Below, one piece after another: positions 1 through 5,260 of a stretch of DNA of 5,726 bases (within the stretch, counting starts at the first letter, position 1; every line of letters starts with the position of its first letter). The notes beneath the pieces were generated by a model, which did no database searches, was not told the DNA's origin, and was given only the letters and a program-made list of their open reading frames with translations. Origin of the DNA: Pseudomonadota bacterium (lineage in GTDB: Bacteria; Pseudomonadota; Alphaproteobacteria; Rhizobiales; Xanthobacteraceae); NCBI GenBank assembly GCA_023405565.1, contig JAEXXW010000327.1, positions 1 to 5,726 on the forward strand, given 5' to 3'. The position numbers were made by a program, and so were the translations under genes.

Positions 1-424
1 GACCCAGAAGGTCATCGACCCCATGATTGCCAGAAAATTCGGCCGCATCGTCAATATCACCTCGGCCACGGTGAAAGCTCCCCTCGCCGGGCTCGACCTG
101 TCGTCCGGCGCCCGCGCTGGCCTCACCGCTTTCATGGCCGGCGTTGCGCGCTCGGTGGCGGGCTCAAACGTGACAATCAACTTTCTGCTGCCGGGTGCGT
201 TCGATACCGACCGGCTGAAGTCGAACATCGAAGGGAATGCAAAACGGCAAAATATTTCCTTCGAACAGTCGCGACAGAACCGCATCAACAGCGTGCCAGC
301 CAAACGGCTCGGAACAGCCGACGAATTCGGCGCGACCTGTGCGTTCCTCTGCTCGACCCATGCCGGCTATATCACTGGCCAGAATATCCTGATCGATGGC
401 GGAGTCTATCCCGCAGCGTTCTGA
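1..424 (+). CDS. SDR family oxidoreductase, C-terminal part (5' end outside window)
   Basis: This is the last 140 codons of a short-chain dehydrogenase/reductase. The reading frame is open from base 2, so the gene starts before the window and the ATG at 23 is internal. Visible SDR landmarks are the beta-5 strand GRIVNITS with the catalytic-position Ser, the alpha-5 helix GARAGLTAFMAGVARSVA, the NFLLPGAFDTDR segment after beta-6 (usually PG.(I/V).T), and the C-terminal signature GYITGQNILIDGGV. The usual YxxxK reads SSGAR here: counting from the conserved Ser, Tyr is replaced by Ser (codon 101-103) and Lys by Arg (113-115). Similar LSNGAR-type SDRs exist, so this is probably a divergent subfamily and not damage, because the frame is intact to its TGA. 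The nucleotide-binding N-terminus is not visible, so cofactor and substrate cannot be told. A hairpin follows the stop directly. Confidence 0.9.
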   Translation, partial: TQKVIDPMIARKFGRIVNITSATVKAPLAGLDLSSGARAGLTAFMAGVARSVAGSNVTINFLLPGAFDTDRLKSNIEGNAKRQNISFEQSRQNRINSVPAKRLGTADEFGATCAFLCSTHAGYITGQNILIDGGVYPAAF

Positions 425-434
425 GCTGCCGCAA

Positions 435-472
435 ATGCGAATAGCCCGATCGGACGATCGGGCTATTCGCAT
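435..472. terminator. Long perfect hairpin between convergent genes, probable bidirectional terminator
   Basis: Bases 435-452 and 455-472 are perfectly complementary (18-bp arms). Only GA lies between them, so the real loop is probably the tetranucleotide GGAC closed by C451-G456. The stem contains the GC-rich core AGCCCGATCG. It starts 10 bases after the SDR stop and ends 17 bases before the stop of the opposing secreted-protein gene, which suits termination in both directions. There is no marked T-run on the + side and only a short TTT on the - side, as is common for terminators in GC-rich alphaproteobacteria. Confidence 0.8.
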
Positions 473-489
473 CAATCCGTCAGCTTTGC

Positions 490-921
490 TCAATCGCAGA
501 GCTTGTACATCGACGCCAGTTCGGAGCCGGTCAGATAGACCATCTGCGGCTTCAGGCCACCGCGGCGCTTCAGCCAGCTTTTGACATGGCCGGGATACAG
601 ACTCCACAGCGCGTCGGTTCCCGCGCGGCTCAACACCGGGCGTCCATCCGCTCCAGGATTCCACGCGGCGTGGAAACCAAGCTGCGCACGGCGCGTGACA
701 CAGATGCGATCACGCGGAACGACACCGAGCACAATCGTGCACGCAGATAGACAAGGTCCGTCGATAATGACTCGCTCGCCTGAATTGCGAAGACTTGTGT
801 AAGCGTCGAGATAAGGGCCGATCTGCCCGCCCCTATCGTTTGAAATTCTCAATGCAGCATTTGCATTCGCAGTACAAAGCACAGCCAGCAACGCGCCGGC
901 CAAAGCCGAACGGAAGTACAT
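490..921 (-). CDS. Small secreted protein, possible periplasmic ClpP/crotonase-like fold (COG3904-like)
   Basis: This encodes a 143-residue protein of unknown function. Residues 1-22 form a Sec signal peptide (MYFRSALAGALLAVLC core, cleavage probably after ANA); the Cys at 16 has no lipobox, so the protein is likely soluble in the periplasm or outside. The mature part has a GG pair (31-32), IIDGPCLSACTIVLG (Ser59 between Cys57 and Cys61), and CVTRRAQLGFHAAW (Cys74, His84), with a last Cys at 142. A GG, then a CxSAC Ser, then an LGxH His resembles predicted periplasmic ClpP-class proteins; this is pattern recognition only. The four mature Cys could form two disulphides. An in-frame ATG at 945 would add 8 residues. 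The ATG at 921 is preferred because GGAGG (931-935) lies 9 bases upstream and the signal peptide then begins properly. A T-rich tandem repeat lies upstream. Confidence 0.8.
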   Translation of the reverse strand: MYFRSALAGALLAVLCTANANAALRISNDRGGQIGPYLDAYTSLRNSGERVIIDGPCLSACTIVLGVVPRDRICVTRRAQLGFHAAWNPGADGRPVLSRAGTDALWSLYPGHVKSWLKRRGGLKPQMVYLTGSELASMYKLCD

Positions 922-930
922 TCCTTCGAC

Positions 931-935
931 CCTCC
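931..935 (-). promoter_or_regulatory. Shine-Dalgarno GGAGG deciding the start of the secreted-protein gene
   Basis: On the minus strand GGAGG is followed by the 9-base spacer GTCGAAGGA and then the ATG at 921. The alternative ATG at 945 has no comparable purine-rich site before it. This fixes the start used here. Confidence 0.65.
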
Positions 936-1025
936 CCGTTCTCATGGGCGTCCCAAGAAGGAAGCTAAACGGGAAAAGCAGACCTCTTCAAGAAGAATCA
1001 GGAAGGAACCGGAATAAAATGCGTT

Positions 1026-1067
1026 GCGCCATTTTTTGCGTCAGAGCGCGTATTTTTTTGCGTCAGA
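1026..1067. repeat. Contiguous T-rich tandem repeat (two units), possible operator
   Basis: Two abutting units, 1026-1045 (20 bases) and 1046-1067 (22 bases), share the layout GCGC, a short spacer, a run of 6 or 7 T, then GCGTCAGA. The shared block TTTTTTGCGTCAGA occurs exactly at 1032-1045 and 1054-1067, so the copies are 22 bases apart, about two helical turns. They lie in the 946-1100 gap, 110-150 bases upstream of the secreted-protein start and just downstream of the epimerase gene. On the minus strand each unit reads TCTGACGCAAAAAA. The arrangement suits a protein bound twice on one face of the DNA, but I do not recognise the regulator. I see no convincing -35/-10 pair in the gap. Confidence 0.6.
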
Positions 1068-1100
1068 TGAAGGCCTTGTGACATTCTGAACTAAGGAATT

Positions 1101-2096
1101 TTATCCCCATAGTTCCGCTGTCGGCGGATAGACACGGCTTCCTTCATAACGAAGGCCATGATCGCGATCCCTCGCAAGCAACAGAGGACCATCGAGATCA
1201 ACGAAATTCGCGTTCTGCGCGACTAAAATGGCGGGCGCCATCGATAACGATGTCGCCACCATGCATCCGGTCATCGTCATGAGACCAAGTTGTTGCGCGT
1301 CGCGCATCATCATCAGCGCTTCAGTCAGCCCGCCGGCTTTGTCGAGCTTGATGTTCACCGCATCATATTTTCCGAAGAGCTTTTTCAGCGACATCGAATC
1401 ATGCGCGCTTTCGTCAGCACAGACGGGAACCTGCCGCTGAATTTTTGCGAGCGCATCATCAGCGTCTGCATGCAGCGGCTGCTCGACAAGCGTCACACCC
1501 GCTTGTGCGCATACCGCAAGATTTGCGGCGAGATTATCCGGGGTCCAGCCTTCATTGGCATCGACGATAAGTTCCGTCTGCGGAACCGCCGCCCGGATCG
1601 CCTTGATGCGATCGGCATCGCCTTCTCCGCCCAGTTTGATCTTGAGCAGGGGCCGCGCACTGGCTTCTTTCGCGGCCTTCGCCATGGCCTCGGGCGAACC
1701 CAGCGAAATCGTAAAAGCAGTCGTCAGCGGACCGGGCGCAGGAAGGCCCGCCAGCTTGTGCACAGGGGTCCGCCTCCGCTTGGCATCAAGGTCCCAAAAT
1801 GCGCAATCCAGCGCATTGCGTGCCGCGCCGGCTGGTAACGCGGACTGCACATCCTTGTGAGTCAGGCCATCTGCCACGTTTTGAGCCAAATTCTGCAGCG
1901 TGGCTGCCACCGCGTCCACGCTTTCGCCGTAGCGGGCATAGGGGACACACTCGCCGCGGCCCCGGACCTCACCGTCCGATAATTCGGCGACGACCACCCT
2001 GGCTTCGGTCTTGGCACCGCGGCTGATGGTGAAATGTCCCGCTATGGGCCAGGTTTCGACGCGGACGGAGAGCTGCAAGGCTTTCTGGTTAACCAT
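1101..2096 (-). CDS. dgcA: Enolase-superfamily epimerase: DgcA-type N-acetyl-D-glutamate racemase / L-Ala-D/L-Glu epimerase
   Basis: This is a complete 331-residue member of the muconate-lactonizing subgroup of the enolase superfamily, of normal length. The N-terminal capping domain (about 5-120) carries FTISRGAKTEARVVV and GRGECVPYARYGES, which strongly resemble DgcA-annotated alphaproteobacterial proteins. The barrel holds the KxK pair (K152, K154), metal ligands D179 (VDANEGW), E205 (VEQPL) and D228 (CADES), and the opposite-face base K250 (NIKLDKAGG). So the 1,1-proton-transfer machinery is complete. A DLDGP motif (D300, D302) matches the DxD that holds the substrate amino group in Ala-Glu epimerases, so the substrate may be a dipeptide rather than N-acetyl-glutamate. 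The expected role is cytoplasmic use of D-glutamate or murein peptides. No dgcN or peptidase gene is adjacent. The ATG at 2096 has only a weak Shine-Dalgarno and lies inside a CtrA-like site. Confidence 0.88.
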   Translation of the reverse strand: MVNQKALQLSVRVETWPIAGHFTISRGAKTEARVVVAELSDGEVRGRGECVPYARYGESVDAVAATLQNLAQNVADGLTHKDVQSALPAGAARNALDCAFWDLDAKRRRTPVHKLAGLPAPGPLTTAFTISLGSPEAMAKAAKEASARPLLKIKLGGEGDADRIKAIRAAVPQTELIVDANEGWTPDNLAANLAVCAQAGVTLVEQPLHADADDALAKIQRQVPVCADESAHDSMSLKKLFGKYDAVNIKLDKAGGLTEALMMMRDAQQLGLMTMTGCMVATSLSMAPAILVAQNANFVDLDGPLLLARDRDHGLRYEGSRVYPPTAELWG

Positions 2097-2104
2097 GGTT
2101 TAAC
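2089..2104. promoter_or_regulatory. CtrA-type binding site TTAA-N7-TTAAC overlapping the dgcA start codon
   Basis: TTAACCATGGTTTAAC matches the full CtrA consensus (TTAA, seven bases, TTAAC) exactly: the half-sites are 2089-2092 and 2100-2104. The left half with its flank, TTAACCAT, is also a described CtrA half-site form. The dgcA start codon (2094-2096 on the minus strand) sits in the 7-base spacer, so a bound regulator would obstruct dgcA. The site also lies 122 bases upstream of the mlaE start, where it could act on that promoter. A lone TTAA occurs at 2143-2146. The match is seen in the sequence; the regulation is inferred. Confidence 0.55.
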
Positions 2105-2147
2105 GCTTCACGAGGGGATGCTCGACAGTCCGCAAGGCTCTGTTAAG

Positions 2148-2176
2148 CATGATGGTGGGAATGCGGTTTTTCTCAA
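2148..2176 (-). promoter_or_regulatory. Weak candidate promoter for dgcA
   Basis: On the minus strand TTGAGA (2176-2171) could be a -35 element. A 17-base spacer leads to ATCATG (2153-2148), a poor -10 match. It would place transcription start about 40-45 bases upstream of the dgcA ATG. The divergent region 2097-2225 must hold promoters for both dgcA and mlaE, but I see no convincing -35/-10 pair for mlaE. Confidence 0.2.
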
Positions 2177-2215
2177 GGCGCGTATCGCCGAGAGCCGTCC
2201 AGAGGAATACGGGGC

Positions 2216-2221
2216 GGGGAG
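2216..2221 (+). promoter_or_regulatory. Ribosome binding site GGGGAG supporting the mlaE start at 2226
   Basis: GGGGAG is followed by the 4-base spacer TTAT and then ATG. The spacing is short but workable. The other in-frame ATG with purines before it, at 2118, has GAGGGG directly against the start codon, too close to serve. The ATG at 2034 lies inside dgcA on the other strand. Confidence 0.5.
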
Positions 2222-2225
2222 TTAT

Positions 2226-3365
2226 ATGAGCGTAAAGGCGTTGCTCACGGGGAGAGTCAGCGGCGAGCGTCTTGAGCTCGTGGCGGCCGGCGACTGGACG
2301 GCCGATCGTGCCGATGAGCTGGAAAAGCAGGTGATCCGTGCAACGCCGGTCCCCGAGGGACCGGTGAAGGCTGTTCGCATCGACATGCAGGGCGTCGCCA
2401 AGCTCGACACCTATGGCGCCTGGCTGCTCGAGCGGCTGGTCCGTGGCAGCCATGAAAACGGCGCCCGTGCCGACGTCGTCGGCCTCCCCGATCAGTTCCG
2501 CGTCATCGTCGATACGGTGCATCAGACCACCGAAGTTCCCAACCCCGAGCGTACTCGGCGCAATTATATCGCTGATTGGCTTGAAGCGGTTGGCGAGAAC
2601 ATTGTCGATGTCGGCCGGTCGGCGGGCTTGTTCGCGCAGATGCTCGGCGCCGTCACCTTCGCCTGGTTGCGGGTTCTGTGGCGGCCGCGCAGCTTCCGCT
2701 TCACCTCGATGGTGAACCAGATCGACCTTGTCGGCTGGCGCGCCGTGCCGATCATTCTCCTCATCACCTTTCTGATCGGCGCCATCCTGGCGCAGCAGGG
2801 CATCTTCCATTTCCGCAAATTCGGCGCCGACGTGTTCGTCGTCGACATGGTCGGCATCCTCGTGCTGCGCGAAATCGGTGTTCTCATCGTCTGCGTCATG
2901 GTGGCCGGTCGTTCGGGCAGCGCCTACACCGCCGAACTCGGTTCCATGAAAATGCGCGAAGAAATCGACGCCTTGCAGACGATGGGTTTCGATCCCATCA
3001 GCGTCCTGGTCCTGCCGCGCATCGCCGCCCTTATCGTCGCCGTGCCGTTGTTGACCTTCCTCGGCGAAATGTCAGCGTTGTATGGAGCCGGCCTCGTCGC
3101 CTCGCTTTACGGCAACATCCAGCCGGAAGTTTTTTTGCAGCGCCTGCGCGAAGTCATCAGCCTCGATCACTTCATGGTCGGCATGATCAAGGCGCCGTTC
3201 ATGGCGCTGGTGATCGGCATCGTCGCCTGCGTGCGCGGCCTCGAAACAAAGGGCAGCGCGGAATCGCTCGGCCTGCAGACGACCAACGCCGTCGTGCAAT
3301 CGATCTTTCTCGTGATCGTACTGGACGGTGTGTTCGCGGTCTTCTTCGCGGCGATCGACAAATAA
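2226..3365 (+). CDS. mlaE: MlaE-type lipid ABC transporter permease with N-terminal STAS domain
   Basis: This 379-residue inner-membrane permease belongs to an MCE-type lipid transporter. Residues 5-100 form a STAS domain (AAGDWTADRADELEKQ; DMQGVAKLDTYGAWLLERL at about 53-71), the role played by separate MlaB in enterobacteria. The MlaE permease domain follows, with an amphipathic stretch near 140-165 and hydrophobic segments at about 172-192, 204-228, 262-282, 320-339 and 356-377. The family signature GRSGSAYTAELGSMKMREEIDAL, split here at GRSGSAYTAELG (228-239) and SMKMREEIDAL (240-250), is intact and contacts the ATPase. The frame is open back to 2034, but the ATG at 2226 is chosen because it has a ribosome site and starts just before the STAS fold. 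The upstream extension shows no domain and would overlap dgcA. It is first in an operon with mlaF (17-base gap) and mlaD. Confidence 0.9.
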   Translation: MSVKALLTGRVSGERLELVAAGDWTADRADELEKQVIRATPVPEGPVKAVRIDMQGVAKLDTYGAWLLERLVRGSHENGARADVVGLPDQFRVIVDTVHQTTEVPNPERTRRNYIADWLEAVGENIVDVGRSAGLFAQMLGAVTFAWLRVLWRPRSFRFTSMVNQIDLVGWRAVPIILLITFLIGAILAQQGIFHFRKFGADVFVVDMVGILVLREIGVLIVCVMVAGRSGSAYTAELGSMKMREEIDALQTMGFDPISVLVLPRIAALIVAVPLLTFLGEMSALYGAGLVASLYGNIQPEVFLQRLREVISLDHFMVGMIKAPFMALVIGIVACVRGLETKGSAESLGLQTTNAVVQSIFLVIVLDGVFAVFFAAIDK

Positions 3366-3382
3366 GAAGCGGGCGACACATC

Positions 3383-4216
3383 ATGTCCATCACCGACAGC
3401 GGCTTCAACGTACTCTCCCTCTTCGAGGACGAAGCACCGGCGACTCTCGATATCTCGCAGGACATCGCCTTGCGTGTGCGCAACCTGCAGGTCAATTTCC
3501 GGCGTCAGAAAGTGCTCAAGGGCGTCAATTTCGACGTGAAGCGTGGCGAGGTGCTCGGTTTCGTCGGTGCATCAGGTGCCGGCAAGTCCGTCCTCCTGCG
3601 CACCATGATCGGCCTCATCCAGCCGACCGAAGGCACCATCGAAGTGTTCGGCCAGGAATTTTCCAAGGCCAAGGAACTGCGCGAACAACTGATCGAACGG
3701 CACTGGGGCATCCTGTTCCAGCACGGAGCCCTGTTCTCCGCGCTGACCGTGCGCCAGAACGTGCAATTCCCGATGCGCGAATATCTCGATCTATCGCCGC
3801 GCCTGCTTGACGAGATCGCCGCCGCCAAACTCAAGATGGTGGGGCTTCCTCCGGAAGCTTTGAACAAGATGCCATCGGAACTGTCTGGCGGCATGATCAA
3901 ACGTGTCGCTCTCGCCCGCGCGCTCGCGCTCGATCCGGCGATCGTGTTCCTAGATGAACCGACTTCCGGCCTCGACCCGATCAGCGCCGGCGAATTCGAC
4001 AATCTCATTCGCACTCTGCAGCGTACTTTGGGGCTGACGGTTTTCATGGTAACGCATGACCTCGACTCCCTGCATTCCGTCTGTGACCGGATTGCAGTTC
4101 TTGCCGATGGCAAGGTGATCGCGGCAGGGCCGATGTCGACGATGCTCGCGTCCGAGCATCCATGGTTGAAAGCATATTTCCGCGGCAAGCGCGGGCGCGT
4201 CGGCGCGACGATGTGA
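3383..4216 (+). CDS. mlaF: MlaF-type ABC transporter ATPase
   Basis: This 277-residue ATP-binding subunit powers the MlaE permease from the cytoplasmic face. Every motif of a working ABC ATPase is present: Walker A GASGAGKS (62-69), Q-loop Gln113 (ILFQHGALFSALTV, the form typical of Mla/Ttg2A ATPases), signature SELSGGMIKR (165-174), Walker B VFLDEP with catalytic Glu192, D-loop SGLDP, and switch His225 (VTHDLDSL). A roughly 30-residue N-terminal extension (MSITDSGFNVLSLFEDEAPA) precedes the nucleotide-binding domain, and a basic tail (RGKRGRVGATM) ends it. The start ATG follows mlaE by 17 bases, with only a weak, distant AAGAAG ribosome site at 3364-3369, so translational coupling to mlaE is likely. 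The same frame is open far back through mlaE, but that part is a shadow with no ABC character. Confidence 0.93.
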   Translation: MSITDSGFNVLSLFEDEAPATLDISQDIALRVRNLQVNFRRQKVLKGVNFDVKRGEVLGFVGASGAGKSVLLRTMIGLIQPTEGTIEVFGQEFSKAKELREQLIERHWGILFQHGALFSALTVRQNVQFPMREYLDLSPRLLDEIAAAKLKMVGLPPEALNKMPSELSGGMIKRVALARALALDPAIVFLDEPTSGLDPISAGEFDNLIRTLQRTLGLTVFMVTHDLDSLHSVCDRIAVLADGKVIAAGPMSTMLASEHPWLKAYFRGKRGRVGATM

Positions 4217-4220
4217 GGGG
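4215..4220 (+). promoter_or_regulatory. mlaD ribosome binding site overlapping the mlaF stop
   Basis: GAGGGG begins inside the mlaF TGA (4214-4216) and ends three bases before the mlaD ATG at 4224. The overlap implies coupled translation of mlaF and mlaD. Confidence 0.55.
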
Positions 4221-4223
4221 CGT

Positions 4224-5117
4224 ATGGAAACCAGAGCAAATTACATTCTGATCGGCTTGTTCTCGCTGGCCGTCATTTTCGGCGCATTCGGGTTCGTTTA
4301 CTGGTTCCATCATGTCGGAGGAACCGGCGAGCGCATGACCTATCGCGTCGTGTTCCAGGGACCGATCGGTGGATTGCGCTCCGGCGCGACCGTAACCTTT
4401 AACGGCATTCGCGTTGGTGAAGTCACCCAGCTGACGCTCGATCCGCAGGACCCGAAACAGGCACTCGCCACGATTTCCGTCGATGCGACCACGCCCGTTC
4501 GCACCGACACGCAGGTCAGCCTCGACACGCAAGGCCTCACCGGCATTGCCGTGCTGGCCTTGCGCGGCGGCTCGCCAACGGCAGGTCCCGTGACAACGAA
4601 ACTCGATGACGTTCCCGTTCTGACGGCGGGATCGAGCGCGTCGCAGGATATGATGGCGGCTGCGCGCGATGTCGCACGGCGCATCGATTCCGTGCTCGCG
4701 GACAATCAGGAGGCGCTGAAGAACTCGCTGCGCAACATCGAGACCTTTACCGAAGCGCTGGCGAAAAATTCCGACTCGCTGACCGATACCGTTGAAAATC
4801 TCAAATCATTCTCCGAGGCGCTCTCCCGCAATTCAGGCCGGATCGACAGCATCATGGCGGGTGTCGACAATCTGATCGGCGGCCCGGACGGCAAAGGCGA
4901 GGTACCGAATGCGGTCCGCGCAATCAGGGCGACGGCGGAAAATCTCGACAAGAAGATCGATGGGCTTGCCGCCGACGGCCGGCGCACACTGAATACGATC
5001 GATCGTGCGGTGAAGAATTTCGACGAGAACCCGTCACGTATCATCTTTGGTGGCGGCAAGCCGGCGACGAACAGCACGACCTCATCGACGCCCGGCACAA
5101 CCCGGCGGACACAATAG
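4224..5117 (+). CDS. mlaD: MlaD-type MCE domain protein, membrane-anchored
   Basis: This 297-residue substrate-binding ring subunit is anchored in the inner membrane and exposed to the periplasm. One transmembrane helix spans about 7-29 (YILIGLFSLAVIFGAFGFVY). The MCE domain follows at about 37-116, with the hallmarks GLRSGATVTFNGIRVGEV (50-67) and the TQGLTGIAVLALRGG stretch (102-116). After it comes a long helical region (about 140-270) with a 21-residue near-repeat: NIETFTEALAKNSDSL from 171 and NLKSFSEALSRNSGRI from 192. It ends with NPSRIIFGGGKP, common in alphaproteobacterial MlaD proteins, and a Ser/Thr-rich tail. MCE proteins form hexameric rings through which lipid passes; the helical region may extend this as a tube. 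The gene is last in the operon, 7 bases after mlaF, and is followed by a hairpin rather than the auxiliary lipoprotein gene often found here. Confidence 0.92.
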   Translation: METRANYILIGLFSLAVIFGAFGFVYWFHHVGGTGERMTYRVVFQGPIGGLRSGATVTFNGIRVGEVTQLTLDPQDPKQALATISVDATTPVRTDTQVSLDTQGLTGIAVLALRGGSPTAGPVTTKLDDVPVLTAGSSASQDMMAAARDVARRIDSVLADNQEALKNSLRNIETFTEALAKNSDSLTDTVENLKSFSEALSRNSGRIDSIMAGVDNLIGGPDGKGEVPNAVRAIRATAENLDKKIDGLAADGRRTLNTIDRAVKNFDENPSRIIFGGGKPATNSTTSSTPGTTRRTQ

Positions 5118-5144
5118 ACCGCATCGCCAGTCAGCCATCACGCC

Positions 5145-5180
5145 CGGCGCGTCGAATGATCTTCATCACTCGACGCGCCG
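5145..5180. terminator. Strong hairpin after mlaD, probable operon terminator
   Basis: CGGCGCGTCGA (5145-5155) pairs perfectly with 5170-5180. After one A-C mismatch, TGAT (5157-5160) pairs with ATCA (5165-5168) around the tetraloop CTTC. The hairpin begins 27 bases after the mlaD stop, in the gap to the convergent LysR gene, and could serve both directions. No T-run follows. Confidence 0.7.
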
Positions 5181-5241
5181 TGCGAGGAATTCCGTCCGGC
5201 TCGGCCATTCAGCAGTCCTACAAATATCGTTCCTGCAAACA

Positions 5242-5255
5242 TCGTTGATCAACGA
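5242..5255. repeat. 14-base perfect palindrome downstream of the LysR gene
   Basis: TCGTTGATCAACGA is its own reverse complement and lies 5 bases beyond the LysR stop codon. As RNA it gives a 5-bp stem with a GATC loop, so it may be a weak terminator for the minus-strand gene or a protein-binding site. Just to its left CAAATATCGTT (5221-5231) and CAAACATCGTT (5236-5246) form an 11-base direct repeat with one mismatch, 15 bases apart; the second copy runs into the palindrome. Confidence 0.4.
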
Positions 5256-5260
5256 CCGCG

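Noticed and set aside
435..472. The long inverted repeat considered as a CRISPR unit or insertion-sequence end.
   Set aside because: It occurs once, has almost no loop, and sits between two convergent stop codons, which fits a terminator. No transposase or second copy is present.
164..664. 166-codon minus-strand open frame spanning the SDR end, the hairpin and part of the secreted-protein gene.
   Set aside because: It crosses a terminator-like hairpin and overlaps two better-supported genes, one of them in the same orientation but another frame.
946..1100. The gap upstream of the secreted-protein gene considered for a small RNA or a short extra gene.
   Set aside because: No stable long hairpin, T-run terminator or ribosome-site-plus-ORF pair was seen; only the T-rich tandem repeat stands out.
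1290..1838. 182-codon + strand open frame inside the epimerase region.
   Set aside because: The minus-strand epimerase has complete catalytic motifs over the same bases; this is its antisense shadow.
2100..2810. 236-codon minus-strand open frame opposite mlaE.
   Set aside because: It is a GC-rich shadow of mlaE with no recognisable domain and no ribosome site.
2678..3382. Long open + frame through mlaE that continues in frame into mlaF, suggesting a 512-residue protein.
   Set aside because: Its product before 3383 is rich in Arg, His and Pro with no ABC features, while the overlapping mlaE frame has clear domains. The ATPase starts properly at 3383.
3505..4239. 244-codon minus-strand open frame opposite mlaF.
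   Set aside because: It is the antisense of conserved ABC motifs; its Ser/Arg-rich product matches nothing I recognise.
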